Below are positions 10,163-36,302 of a stretch of 64,000 nt of DNA, piece by piece (the first letter of the stretch is position 1; every line of letters begins with the position of its first letter). This DNA is from Ciona intestinalis (lineage: Eukaryota > Chordata > Ascidiacea > Phlebobranchia > Cionidae). The notes under the pieces were generated by a model, which saw only the letters and a program-made list of their open reading frames with translations, was not told the DNA's origin and made no database searches. The translations under genes and the position numbers were made by a program. The stretch is from assembly GCF_000224145.3 (NCBI RefSeq), contig NC_020176.2, forward strand, positions 4,129,825-4,193,824, read 5' to 3'.

Positions 10163-13100
10163 ATGTATCAAGAACTAAGCACCGTGTATGGCGAGCAATG
10201 CCCACCACAAAGTGCAGCATTCGAATCTGACATCGCGTTCGCCCAGCGCGCTGATCAACATCTAAACCAGGTAAGAATTTAGACATTTTTAATACAACTC
10301 AATTTTTGACAATCTTTTTTTTTATAAATTCTTAATAATGTTTTATTTTTAGTTTAATAAATGATAAAAATAACAGCAAATGTGTTCGTTTTAAAATTTT
10401 AAAATCACCGATTTAAATTCCCTAAAGTTTGCAATTAGATTTAGCAAATTAAATTATTCGTTGTGTGATTTAGGCTTACTAAATTTTCGCCCCGCAAACG
10501 AATTAATTTAAAAAACAGCGAATTCCCCCTGTCGGAATTCCGTTTGACCTTCAAAGTTGGCGGTTAATTAGGGAATAATCTGTTAAACAAAAGCGAGTTG
10601 GGTACGTGACGTAATCGGGGATTTACCAGTGACGTCATAGCAGCCGAGAACCGAGTTGGAATTCACGCGTCCGCACCCCTGGGAATACGAGAGGGAGTTG
10701 TTTATCTAAAGTACAAGAAGACAGCTAAAGTAGTTTACCCGCAAAACATTTTCCCGTAACGGCCCATTAACCCTGCGATAATATTTCTTAATTTAGGATA
10801 TATTTGTTTCTTCGGGAGTCAAGTTTAAATTTTTTTTACATGTTTACTAACCTAATTTTAAAACAAACATATATAAAAGTCACGATGGGTATTGAAAGTT
10901 AAATACACGTTACATAAAAATAGCCGGGTTTAGTTCAACCTTCGCGCACTTTCTCATTATTGCGCAACGTTCGCTCTCGCTTTTTGTGTCGCCTTTTTCT
11001 CGCCCTTGCCCAGCTTGGTTAATAGGCCACAAACAACCCACGTTACGTCATAACAGCGCGTGTACCAGCGTCGAAAGGACCCCCCTGTTTATTACAAGAG
11101 GATTCTATAGCGGTAAACAAGGTCGTAAGATCGAGTGAACTTGTTTTCGTAGCAGAGTAGAAATTTAGGTGTTTTTACCCGAGCACCCAACAACATTTAG
11201 ATTCAGAACCCACTAGAGCAGGGTTAATAAGAAACTTTATTTCCAGAGAGTATATTAATACACCAAGATATAGAATAAGGTTACTATCTCCCAGGCAGTT
11301 ACTCATAAATGTTATTCAAATATTTTACCATGTTACAGAAATTTAAGTTTCGTACCGAGAAATTATTATAGGTTTAATAAACCGTTGAGTAAAATTGAAT
11401 TAATAAGAATTAAGAGGAAGAATATTTTTGAAAAAGGTGAGTTTTGATATATAAAATAAGTAAGTAGGTACATTTAAAACAAGTTACTACAAAGTAAAAC
11501 AATAAACCAAATTTTAGTTTAAATTAATCTGGTAATTTCGCTACAAATTTACGCTGGTTAAGTTAAAAAATAATAAGTTTCAATGATAATTGTTAACGTT
11601 TAATAAAAAAGATTAGCGTTTCACCTAAGTTTGAGGTGCGAAAATAGCTTGTGATCTCGAGCACATAAAAACCGAGCTGGATTTTCTTCTTACGTTAAAG
11701 CGTGCGCATTGACGTCATAGCGAGTCAGCTGTTTTGAAGCGAAGAGTGTCCTCGGCGAAAAAGGGGCTTTAACAATTGCTTGACAATCAAGTGGTAGTAG
11801 GCGAGAACGTACTCGCTCGTAGCTACTACATGTCGGTTTGGGGAGCGCGAAAATCGAACTAGTGTTTCGCATAGCGATGATTTCACTTCCTTCGCGTCAC
11901 CTGAAACTTTTAGCTAATGCGATCTTTCATTTTACGGATTCCTGTCGTGTTAGTCGGCACAGGAATTCGAACAACAGTAAACAGAATTTGACTTTAGGTT
12001 TAAATGATTATTTACCGCCCAAACAGGAACTAGAAATCAGAATCGCTTTACCGATTGGTTTCGTATTACTAGAACTATTGTGAAGGAATTCAACGCTCTC
12101 ATGGTTTGATCTAATCTATATATTTCTCCACAGTCACTTCGAGCATATCCATACGGACCAGCGAGTGACTTAGGCATTCATCAACCTCTGTACGGAAGTT
12201 CAGGAGACCTGCGACAAATCCAACAACCGATGGCCGGCATTCCACCAAGTTACGGAGAAGCAACACACAATCAAAGTCATGACCTCCCTACAGTAATGAG
12301 CCGACCCGACCTCCAATGGTTGGTTACCACAAGCAACGTTGGAATGAGGACCCGAACTCCTCCGAACACAGTTTCTTCTCCCCACGTCGGGAGGACAGAT
12401 GAGAGCTCCGCAATCACCATTAGCCACCATGATCTTCCACATCACCGGTTTCAACAAGGGGAGCAGCTTCCACCTCCTCTGCAAAGAACAAACACTGGAA
12501 ACAAGAGAGTGAAGATGGAAGCAAACTCGGCTGTTCCTCCCCGACCGAAAGGAACGCCAGGAAGAAAACGAAAGTTCCAAGACCATGAGGTAATTATAAA
12601 CGTTTGATACTTAATCCGAAATTAAACTCCAAATTGGTATATAGTTTTTCAGTTTATTGTTGGATTCATTTTTAATAAAACGTTTCGTTATTCAGTTAAG
12701 CCCAGCTGAAGCAACAAAACGTCACATTCGAAGAGAAAGAAACAAAATCGCGGCAGCAAAATGCAGAAACCGACGACGAGAGCTCACAGATCGACTCCAG
12801 GGCGAAACAGATCACTTGGAGGATCATCAGAGTATCCTCCATCAAGAGATCATGTCCCTACAGCAGGAGAAGGAGCACCTTGAGTTCCTCCTTGCCGCGC
12901 ATTCTCCTCAGTGCAAAGCAGGGATCGGAGCCAGTGAGCATCTTCTTCTTGCTCATGATGATCGGATGATGCAGAGCAACATGGTTGGAGGAATGCACGA
13001 GATGTCGCTCGTCCCACCTCCGGAAGTGATGGAGGAGATGATGCCACAACCTCACACCGATTCATGCGTACCAGACAACACACACACCCACCCTGGGTAT

Positions 13101-13637
13101 TACACTGAGTATTCCAACCAAGACACTACCCTTCCCGTATCTCTTCCATCTACCTGCGCACCCAACAGCACAGGGCCGACTGACTTGTCTCTCCACTCAC
13201 AATCCTACGGAACCCCGCCAACCAGGTTTCCTAACATGAACCTCGAACCATTGGCAATATCTGAAGCCCCACTCAACACCCCAGTATGCACGCTCACAAC
13301 TCCCTCGATCAGCAGCGGCGTCTTCACCTTCCCAAGCAGCACCTCCGGAGGACTTAACACCACCACAGCCACTACGGATATGTCATACAATTACCAAACC
13401 TCTTCAGTCAGCACTCCGTGCCCAGATTTTTTCCAGACTCCTCGACTCCCGACGACCCCGTCTTACACAGCCTCAGTGACGTCGTTTCCGGCTGATGGCC
13501 AATCATTCCCGGTATTGAGCAGCCACCTTCAACAGCAGCCAGCACAGTCGTGCTCGGCAGCGCACAGAAGGAGCTCATCAAGCGAAAGCCACAACAGCCC
13601 AGATTCAGTGAAATCGCCGAAGTTGCTTTCCCTATAA
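10163..13637 (+). CDS. FOS: Fos-family bZIP transcription factor (AP-1 subunit)
   Basis: Three coding exons, all phase 0: 10163-10270, 12134-12589 and 12696-13637; about 501 residues. The start [12 protein letters not shown] resembles the MYQ start of vertebrate FOSL2. Exon 2 carries the family motif SRPDLQWLV (residues about 92-100). Exon 3 encodes the basic region [19 protein letters not shown] (about 200-218) with the conserved redox Cys, then a leucine zipper with leucines at 222, 229, 236, 243 and 250 and the [12 protein letters not shown] end typical of Fos. The C-terminus keeps the Fos block [13 protein letters not shown]...SPKLLSL. The protein would heterodimerise with Jun and bind TGA(C/G)TCA. 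It is longer than human c-Fos (380) through Thr/Ser/Pro-rich stretches after the zipper. It represents the single ancestral chordate Fos. Confidence 0.96.
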
Positions 13638-14483
13638 ACGCTTCATGTAAAAAGGCAGCAAAAACTTTGTTTTATATCCCGTGCGTTTCGACGACACTCG
13701 TTGTATATTTGTTGCTGAAACATTCAAAAGACGATATTTTCCACCACAAGTTTCACCGTTTTCTTGCCTGTACAGTCAAATTTATTTTTCTACTTGCTTT
13801 TCAAGGTGACGTGGTCTCTTAGTGAATTCGCCTGACCCATTTTCGTTTCATTTGAAGGTGTTTGGTAACCTGACACATTTAACTATTCATTAATTTATTT
13901 AACGCGTTCTTGCCAGTAGTAACTTATTCCACACGTCCGAAGCTTATTTATTTGCGCCGCACACACATTCCCATTTATTATTAAGCTGCCACTTGTTTCT
14001 ACTACTGTCGCTATTTCGTATATTTTCGTGTAATAAGCTGGTGTTTTGTTGATATTGCGCCGCAGAGTTAATCAAGCTTCTACCAACAAAAGCAGTAAAC
14101 AACCTGTACAGTTTGAGCAATTGATTCTCTGTCTCCCTTACACATTGCCAGAATACCTATACTTAAACTGCTTCCCAACGGCTCATACACTTCTATACAG
14201 TGATTCATATTACCCATAAAAGCCAGCAGGAGCAAACATATTTTCCGAATTATTTACAGGCAATTGATTTTTAACTTTTAGATCTATTCAAGTTATATCT
14301 ATTCCATACGTTATATTTTTCTAACTCATAGCTATAGATAAATCAACTTTTGCACTTCAATGTATATCCTCGCCTTTTTATGCTGCAGTTTCTATCTTTA
14401 TGTACAACAATCAAAGTTACTCGGGAACACTGGTGTACGTTATGACGTAGATTTTTTACGTACAGTTATTTCAATCCAATAAA
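13638..14483 (+). promoter_or_regulatory. Fos 3'UTR with AU-rich elements and polyadenylation signal
   Basis: The 3'UTR contains several ATTTA pentamers, including TTAATTTATTTAA (about 13890-13902), CTTATTTATTTG (13943-13954) and CCCATTTATTATT (about 13971), as in vertebrate immediate-early mRNAs that are destabilised through AU-rich elements. A canonical AATAAA lies at 14478-14483 about 840 bases after the stop. Confidence 0.6.
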
Positions 14484-14499
14484 ACACATTTTTAAACGT

Positions 14500-17400
14500 T
14501 TACGCTCCGTTTCATATTATACAGCAGTCACGTTCTTACGTCCGTTACGGTGTAAGGTTTCGGCATGTCAAGTTTTTGTTAAAAATAGAGGAACGAATTC
14601 TTAGCGGTCGTCGGGTTTTTTTGGTAAAAACGATATTTTGTAAAACGGAAATGTCTAAAAAATTAAAAGAATCTTCGTGATGGGTTTAGCTCGTAATCAG
14701 GTTACGAGAACCCCCGTGACTTGTGCACGTGATCGTTTTAAGTAAAAATGCGATTAAAGCACACCCCTTGGAGTACCTCGTGACTTGGCCCTGGTATAAA
14801 GGACCATTTGAAATACGACACAGAGCACACACATGTACTTTGTCATCATGACTTTAAACTAAACCTCAAGATCAACAGCCTGCGTTGCGTAAAACTATTT
14901 ATAAGTTTCTGGAAATCTCCGCCTGCTATGTATAAGTTGGGATTTGGCTGGAGAAGCGGCGTGTTAATACGCATTCTTATGGACGAAATTTGGTTCAAGT
15001 ACAAGTTAAAATCAAGAAATTGAATTGTGCAAACTCGTTTTAAAGGTCGTTTTTTACGTGGGTGATGCGCACGCGGTGTTGATCTATGAAAATATTGGTC
15101 TATATTCGTCCGACTTCGCGTAGCCTCGGGTAAAAATGAATCTACAAGCCCGCGGCAAAATAAAGCGATACATGAGATATAAGATGTAGTGCCAGAGGGC
15201 AAATTCGGACTGCAATTTAAGATAAAGAGAATCGTGGGTAAATGTAAAAAATAATAAAATATAAAGAAATTTCGCCACCTTTTGTAACAATGACGTAACT
15301 ATACGAAATATAGTTTGGGTTCATAGGTTGTTAGTTTCCGGTGATTGCATAATCCTTACCTTATTAGTAACCTTCTCTCTACCGAATCAAGCGTGGCGGT
15401 AACAAATATCACGAGTGTGACGTCACAAGCGACAGAACAAACAGAAATAGTGCTGAATCGAATGTTAATGTAAAGACACACGACAACCAAGGACACACCG
15501 TTTACGGTGTACACACATTTCAGAGAATGATTTACGTATAGTGGCCACCCATGGAAAAACACAAACAACGTAAGACGCTTCGTAACCTTACTATCATTTC
15601 AATACTGGGTAAAATTAACAAAGGCCGGCGAAATGAGTCGCATATTAACTTCTTATAAAGAAATGGAATCATTGTGCTTTAGTAGGGTGCCTATTTATAA
15701 CATTGTTTGTGTAATATGATTTCTCGGAATAAGTTTTTATTAATTTAGAAACGACAATGTCGGTCAGTAAATACACATTACTGGGGCTTGCCTTTCAGCT
15801 TAACACGTCAATGCGGTGTCTAGCCGCTTACACTTGTAAATTAAACGTCATATGTGAAATGTAGGTCTGAGTGCAAAACAAATTTTCCAAAATTTCCAAC
15901 AAAAACATTTCTCAAAACTTGGAATAATCGAAAAGTTCACAAGAGCACAATGCTAGACCGCGATAAAAGCGAGCGATTGTGACGTAGGTAACTCTCTTTT
16001 TTCCCATTATCACTCACACAATGGGGCGTTTGACGTCAAGCGCTGACGTCGATACGATTGTTACGTGTGGCTGCACAATAGTAGTGCGATCACACGCGAA
16101 AGAGTCTGCATTCTCTCCTGCAGCGTCTAGCTTTGGTTTTACGCAATGTTCGCACGCAGTTCAAGCTTCTGTACCGTCACAATTACCGCTGTGAAACCAC
16201 AGCAATAAGCCCCGAAGATTCTAATTACGCATTTCCAAACTTCTTCATTTGTAAAACAATGGCCGCGGTATAAGTGTGAAGGAAATTTTCACCGTCCAAT
16301 TTTGGGAATTTTTTCATACACTTCCGTTTTACTTACACCTTGGAGAAGTACAGTATTAAGAACTAGACACTGAATCATAAAAAGGACAAAAAACAAACGT
16401 CAGTACTTAGTAAAAACCGAGTTCTGACATTTGTTTCACATGTACACCGATTTCCGAACCAATTTTAAACAAGCCAATAATTACTAAAATGTAAATTATA
16501 AAAATCTTACCTACCTGATTTTGAAGCAGGCGGCTGTCAAATTACTTGATATGTCCAAACGGTGTTCTTGCGCCACCTTGCGACAGGTATTTTTAAGTTG
16601 TCTAACCGCTGGGAATTCAAGAATTTGAAATAAAAACAGTGAAACTATAAACTACTTCCTATATAAAATCTATACAAACTTATTTAACACCCTACGAACT
16701 ATCTACTATACTAACGTAGAAATTGGCGACTTTTTAAGCAAGCACAAGCAAGCGACAGCAACAAATTTGATCACTTTTTCAGAAACTAAAATCGATGACG
16801 CAATGAAGTCGATACGGTTGAATGATTTGTTAAAATGCGTGAACAAATTGCTTGTTTAGATGGCAATTTCCGCTTCGTTTACAATGGTCAGGTCAAAAAT
16901 AACATTGAAGACATAAACGTGAATGGAATATAAATCCTTGGGCATATCCATACACGTTTTACGATTATGAGAACTGAAATGCTCAAAGCGAAACGAAAAA
17001 ATGAAGCATTCAATCCGAGCAGACAGTCGCGTCAAATTCGCCGGCGCTTCGCTGCAGTCGGTCGGGCATAGTGGAGTCGTAAATAGAGAGGGATTTGAGT
17101 GGTTTCGTGTTGTGTTTTTCAAACTAGTTATATATACTTTATGTTAAAGCGAATAACTACGAAACGTTTTTTAGTTAGCTTTTGTTCACAAAGCTATTTG
17201 TGATACTGCATGCTTTTATGATAATGGTAAACAATAGAATAAATTACGTGCTCAACAAGTACATTGTAGCTACTGTTAAATGTTGTTGCCGTTTTGTCAA
17301 TGGAGCCCAGACTAGTTCATTGACATTTTCTAGCAGTAAGATTAGATGTAGTTGTGGTAACGGGCCCATGGTCCATGGATATATATGTAGATATGGTATA

Positions 17401-17980
17401 AGTATTCGTTTCTCTGGTTCACGACTTTTATTGGTAAACAGTCCAATATTCTGTTCATTTTTGTAGACGTAAGCAACAATCATTTATTACCTTTAACTAT
17501 ATTAATTACATTCTTTGTAGTGTGTTACATTGTCTTATATTTTGATCCGTTTTTAAGGTGAGATATTTGCACATGATGCTGTCAAATATATATCTCTAAT
17601 TAAGTTTTGGGACCCATGTATGCATACTAATCTATCACCACAAGTAAACAGCCTATGCTTGCCTAAGCAGCGTGTCAGTTTAAGCTGGCTTATAACTAAG
17701 TAGTACATTCAAATTGCTTTGTAAATATGTACAGCACATTCTTGTATGTTTGTAGGTGGTAAAAGTAAAACTTTAGCTTGAGTAAATAAATGCTTGCAGT
17801 GATTTATTTTATAGCAGTAAGCTCTTTTGTAGCCTTTTGGTAAATAAATAAACTGTGTCATAAACTTCTTTATTACATTATAATTTATCAAATGTACATG
17901 TTATAAACATGTATGTAAACATGTACTTTAATAGTTGTAGACTTGGTCTAGGACATAGTGACTTGGTAATGTAATGTCCC
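14500..17980. other. 3.5-kb intergenic interval between Fos and PLEKHH
   Basis: No supported gene. It holds an isolated TATA-like GGTATAAAGGACC (about 14793-14806), CRE palindromes near 15419 and 16031, and several AT-rich runs. It probably contains the promoter and any untranslated first exon of the PLEKHH gene, neither of which I could pin down. Confidence 0.3.
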
Positions 17981-30962
<12,982 letters not shown>

Positions 30963-32942
30963 CGTCACAATCACGTCATCATCATTCCAACACACGCATG
31001 ACCGAGTGTTCGTTAAAGCCATTCCTGTTGTTTACCTACACTCCCCCCTCGTCCACACACCACAACTGCAACGTCAACAGCATGCTTCTCAGTTTTTAAT
31101 TTTAACATTGCCCTTAAACATAACCACGTACACATAGTTTCATTTAAAACGAACAATATAGACCACAATTGATATGCTTGTTATTTTAAAGTCACAATTG
31201 ATATGCTTGTTATTTTAATTAACGCACTGCTACGCTACGAACTGTATGACTTGAGATTTGTTTCTTTGTTCGCTATTATATAATTCTCGTTCTGTGTCGT
31301 ATCTTTGACATTAAACGTATTTTCTTCTGGGAAATATTTGTGTTGATATGTGTAATGTATAAGATTAAGTACAAGGTAGGTAGTTGAGAAATACGAGACA
31401 TGAAGCCTAATTAAGAGAGAGACTCGTAAGAGTTCTTTGCACAATGTGCAGCTTGGTGTAAGTGTACCATAAATCAAAGCGCGATGCTGATGGACCGCTT
31501 GATACGATTCTAATATCAGTATGGATTGACATTTAAATAATTCTATATATATTTATCAGACTACAACAATTATATGCCGCACACCAACAGTTTAGAGGTA
31601 CTGCTTGTTTACAGATTGTGGTTGACAAATATTGAGAGTAATAGTTTGTAGATTTTCATTTCCATAGTAACGCTTATAAACATAAAATATTATTGTGTCT
31701 AGTAAAGTATTTATAAATTAAGTTGCAACAATATGAATATTGATTCTGTTTACCTTTACAAATTTTTCCCATTCCAAACACTTTAGATTATTTAGATCGA
31801 TGGTATTCTACAAACATTTTCAATGGGCATTGGTTTGCTTGGAAAAGTGTGATTTGTAGAAGATCTGATGGGGAATGGAAAGCATTGCATATGGTCTGGG
31901 TCTTCTTGGATCAAACTATGCAATCTGCAAATTAAATTTGTTAAGATAGCTCACCTGTTTTAGTATTCTCCTCTAATCCTTCTAGATTTACAAACTATTT
32001 GTTAAAAAAAGATTAATCCGAATACAACAACTTATGGAATATTAACTGATGTACAAACCTGGTTTATTTTTATAATCAAATTCACCGCGCTCTTCATGTG
32101 AGAAGGAGCAACATGAACTGTAATACAATCTTGCCTAAAGGAGCAAAGTTAACGCTGTTTTCAATGTATTTTCCTTCCAGTTCTTGTTGAGACTTCACAA
32201 ACATTGTTTTAAAATTATCTTTACTCTAATGAAATAAGTGATGGGTTATTAATCTATAAAATCCATTATAATTCCAAATAAATATATTGATAAACTGTTC
32301 CGTCTTACCCTGTTACTGCTAGATGTAACTACTAACCACTATATAAGCACTAACCTCTACCCACTAACCAAATCTGTAACGTGTACATGAGGATTCTTCA
32401 CTAGCTGCACATTTTGGTACACTGAGCTCAAACTTGCACACTGCACGAAAAAATATCACGACCCCTGTTGAAAAATGTGTCTCCAAATTTTGAACTTTTG
32501 CCGGTCAGTTTTTGTTCGGGAATTCCCCATATTAATAATTTTTTTAGAGGGGAGGGAAGGGGAGCAGAATATTCGGATTGGAAATTAAATAGATAGTGTC
32601 AGATTCCGTATATATACGGACTTTGGATAGCATCATAACTTTGCGTTCATGTTTCGTTCATCCTTAGCTCATTTTTTGCGATATATTTTGTACCTGTTTT
32701 ACCTGTTAATTTTTCTGTAACTTACAGAAAACAACTTCTCAGACATAAAATAACCCAACTGACATTTGTCGTGGAAGGCTATCTCGGTGATGTTTTTTTC
32801 CAAACAAAAATTGACATGATAAAACATGGCACGAAAATCACACCGGCCCATAACGTTTATTTACACACGATGCACAACCTACGTTTTGTGCGAGATTACC
32901 AAACAAACGAAGGTAATATAAATATATTAACATTTCAAAACG
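30963..32942. other. Convergent intergenic interval, PLEKHH 3' to CRHBP 3'
   Basis: No gene seen. It contains a 26-bp direct repeat separated by 3 bp (about 31164-31218, unit starting CACAATTGATATGC). I found no canonical AATAAA for PLEKHH soon after its stop (30960-30962). The stop itself lies in a cluster of ACGTCA/TGACGTCA motifs (30951-30985). Confidence 0.4.
31164..31218 (+). repeat. 26-bp tandem direct repeat, two copies
   Basis: The unit CACAATTGATATGCTTGTTA plus TTTTAA occurs twice with AGT between the copies, 200 bp downstream of the PLEKHH stop codon. Probably a simple local duplication in the 3'UTR or just beyond. Confidence 0.85.
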
Positions 32943-35900
32943 TCAGAATTGTGAAGGTTCGGAAATTCTGCTGTATGAAAACCAGATCTCGTTGTCTTGG
33001 TGACCGTATGACGTCATTCTTACTGCGGCATGACTCCCAAACAATGTGAATTTCAAAACTTCTGTAAACATCAGCCATGTATTATTGCTGCGTAGTATTT
33101 ATAGTGCAGTGGTACATAATATCCCATATGTCCTCGTTTTATCAATTAACAACGCTATTTCAGAGTCGTGAAGATGGCCTACAGTAACTTTATAAAAATA
33201 GAATTAAACAACCTCGACCATCTTACCCCAACCTATATAAACGAAATACTGGAAAGTATAACCGCAACGTAGGATTTTGCAAAGTTTGTTTTCTTTATCA
33301 ACGAAAAACTTAAATCTGAAATCTGTCGTGTGTAAATATTCATATAAAGTATTGCTTGAAAAAATGTAGTTTTTTTTCGAAATTTCTGCGGGTTTACAAT
33401 ATTTGTTAGAAAATGTAGACTGCGAGTTAAAAAAGAAGTTGGGAAACGGTGACCTTGTTGTTTTTTTTGTTTAAGTTACGTACACTTACCGTCACTTACT
33501 GTTGGCCTCGTAAATTCGGCCACCACGTTCATATCGTTGGAGTCGAAAGTTTCGCCTTTCAATATTTGAACATATGGAACCACAAAGCTAGAGTTGGTAT
33601 ATTTCTAGAAAAAGTGTTAAGAAAATTTGTTTATTTTAACATTTTAAAATAGTCGTATTTAAACGAGACATTTTTATTGATTTTGAGCCCAATTATGCCC
33701 AATTGTCGGAAAAGCACCGCAATGAGTTACAGCAGTCTGGCTTATCTCTTATGTATTAGAATAACAAGTACAATAAGATTTGATATTTTAAATATTATAC
33801 CGAACTCTGTATAAGTAAAATCTGATACTTCGGTGTTTCATAAACAAAGAAATCGAGAGTTTGCTTAAACATAACTGAGATATTTGTAAAGGTCTATTTT
33901 GGTAAGGATCTGGAGGTACGAAACGTAACAGATAAAAATCAATAAAGTTTAAAATACCTTTGCATAACAACCTAGTTGTCAATTAAAACAAAAGTAGTTT
34001 TTTAACCTGATTTGGAAGGATTCGAATTCTTGTAATGATTAGTAGAGTGGGTTGGATCATTGAAAATGTGCAGTTGCGCCCTCTGACGGATCTCATTATA
34101 TGATCTCCATATGACGTGGGTGAGACGATGTTGCACAAGGCTGTCAAACAATATAGATTTATTACAAAATGTCCTTTCCTGTTTACCTTTGATGTGTTTT
34201 TATACCTCGTGTATTAAATTTAAAACATGTTATATAAATAAACCATACCCTAAATACAAAACACACAAAAAAATCTAATAAAAAAAGGGTTGGGGTAAGA
34301 TGGTACAAGTTATCATGTTTTTCCTTTTGTAGTAAACAAAAAAAATATTTACAAAGTATCTAAACGTATCCCCACGAATCTAAAAGAGCGGTGTTGATTG
34401 TAAAACAAACAAGGCTAGAAAATATAGAATATTAGAGAGCTAACGGTCCATCTTACCCCGCGGTAATATACACTCACGTGGGTCTGCCGATGTTTTACCA
34501 AAATTTATCGAAACTTCGCTTCCAGGGAAGACACGAAATTGAACAAGAGCCACGTTTTGTGAAGATGTAAAAGAGAATCTTCCGTCCTCCCCTCTTCTCT
34601 CACAATAATCCCAGATCCGGCTCCGAGTTGGTAAATGATGATCGTATATACCGGGCAAGAAATTATCTTTTGTCAACCAACCATCAACAACCTATGGGTT
34701 TATAATTGCGAGTTAGTTGAAAAAAGATATTTATGCCAGAAGAACCAAAATATCAGAAAACATAGGCTTTACAGCAACAGTATATATTAAATGGTGAAGG
34801 ATTGATAAAAAGTGGAGGTGCATTTGTCCATGCTTTGTAGATTATAGTGGTTTTAGCTTGGAATTGGATAAATATTAGATTGTGGTGAAAGATTAAGGTC
34901 CACGTCTTCATTCTCTATTATTGTCTCATTTGGCAGTAAATAAGTCGGGGGTTGAGAAAATGTCATTTCATATTTATCGTTAAACTTATATAAGATATCA
35001 TCAATAGTTTCCGCTTATCTCAAGATATCAATGTAAATATTTAAGTTGTTGCTTCCGCATCTTATTTGTTATGGGCGTTTGTAACGCTGCAAGCTAACAA
35101 TAATATATCCTGTTTGGGCAATGCGTCAGTTTAACTTGATGGCACACCTGGAGACGATAATCCCAGGAATATTGTATTAAAAGTTTGAGGGTTCTTTAGA
35201 ACTGCGGGCAGTTAGATTAAGTAAAACTTTTATTAAATATGAGATTCATTGATTGAAATAAATGAAGGCGTTACAGAACATACTGACAAAAAAATTCCAT
35301 TAATTTATTCGAACCTTGCTCACTTTATACGTGACCAACATAAACATGCGAATAGTTTTACCTGAATAGTTTCTCCATTATCGCAATCTGCGGTTGTGTT
35401 TTCGATTTCAATCGAAATTAGTTGATCAGGTTGCGCGATAAAGAAAGTTCCACAAATCTCTTCGTAACCAGATTGCTGGTAATGTAGCTCGGATTCTGAC
35501 ATTATCATGTCAATACATTCTGAAAAAAGGTATTATTATTAATAATGTCAGGTTTTCCTGCGCTTGCTTATGGTTCCGACTATCCGAGGGTCCGCACTTT
35601 TTGGGTTTATGTTCTTGGGCACGACACCTAACGTCGCTTCAACCTAGTGCTTCCTCATGGGTTGTCTAAATTGTCAGCCATACATTAAAACAATAATCAT
35701 CCATAATGGTACATGTATGGTAACTTGTAAGCGGGCTCAACCTGTATAAAAAAGAACACCCGTGTCGCTGTCCCACCAATAACACATGTCACTGTCCCAC
35801 CACGCGAGAATAGGATACATTTAATTAAGTTAGTTGACTTACCGAGTTGTTGTGGCGGTAGATGGCGCTCGTAAGTCGGGATCGGTTGATTCGTAACATT

Positions 35901-36302
35901 CATTGGGTAATTACTGTAAACCTGTGACAAAAGTACAGATTGAAGTCAGATGAAAAAACATTTATATTGAGAACATTATATGTTTGTATAGTTAACATTA
36001 TAGGAGGCAAGAATACACATCATAGCCTAAATTAGGTGCAACAGCCACGATCTACCCCAAACATTTTATATGTAGCGCTTTAACAACTGTTGTTTAACTG
36101 CTAATTTTTTTCTTTTCACTCTTTAAGTAAATTGATCTTCGGAATCGTTTTCAAAGAGATAAATAAAAATCCCGTCATGTCAGAATACATAATTCAATCT
36201 GCCATTTGCCCGTAGCAATACAAGCGACATAATACTCACTTTATTGGTGCAAAGTCCAACAACGACGACGGACAAGAAGGCATTGTACAAGATAGAAGCC
36301 AT
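32943..36302 (-). CDS. CRHBP: Corticotropin-releasing hormone-binding protein
   Basis: Secreted protein that sequesters CRH/urocortin peptides in vertebrates. Seven exons on the minus strand: 36302-36240, 35921-35843, 35519-35362, 34691-34478, 34140-34007, 33604-33490, 33061-32943; phases agree; 293 residues (human 322). Exon 1 is a signal peptide (MASILYNAFLSVVVVGLCTN). Family blocks: ECIDMIMSESELHYQQSGYE, ICGTFFIAQPDQLISIEIEN, VVDGWLTKDNFLPG, SSQNVALVQFRVF, LCNIVSPTSYG, GRNCTFSMIQP and AAVRMTSYG. All align in order with human CRHBP. The six N-terminal cysteines that form the first three disulphides in human are kept. The four that form the last two are absent: the final 77 residues contain no Cys. 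The donor after exon 5 (CAG|GTTAAA) is weak. Identification is secure; ligand binding is unknown. Confidence 0.93.
33115..33238. mobile_element. MITE relic in the last CRHBP intron
   Basis: AATTAACAACGCTATTTCAG and an end CCATCTTACCCCAACCTATA identify a diverged member. Confidence 0.6.
34283..34470. mobile_element. MITE copy abutting the CRHBP exon 4 donor
   Basis: Begins GGTTGGGGTAAGATGG and ends CCATCTTACCCCGCGGTA, the terminal inverted repeats of the MITE family described at 42484. Its right end stops about 7 bp from the exon 4 splice donor at 34477. Confidence 0.7.
35575..35790 (+). mobile_element. SINE-like element in CRHBP intron 2
   Basis: Shares with the 40.6-kb copy the ordered blocks CTTGGGCA(C/A)GA, CAACC(C/T)AGTG, GTCAGCCAT, TAACTTGT(A/G)AG(C/T)GGG and GAACAC(A/C)CGTGT. 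Diverged, with no flanking duplication that I could define. Confidence 0.55.

Noticed and set aside
11838-12083. 81-codon plus-strand frame upstream of Fos exon 2
   Set aside because: Lies in the Fos intron, has no protein-like composition and no splice partner in phase.
33788-33982. 64-codon minus-strand frame as an exon of CRHBP
   Set aside because: Does not match the family. The neighbouring exons at 34140-34007 and 33604-33490 join directly in phase 0 and cover the expected sequence.
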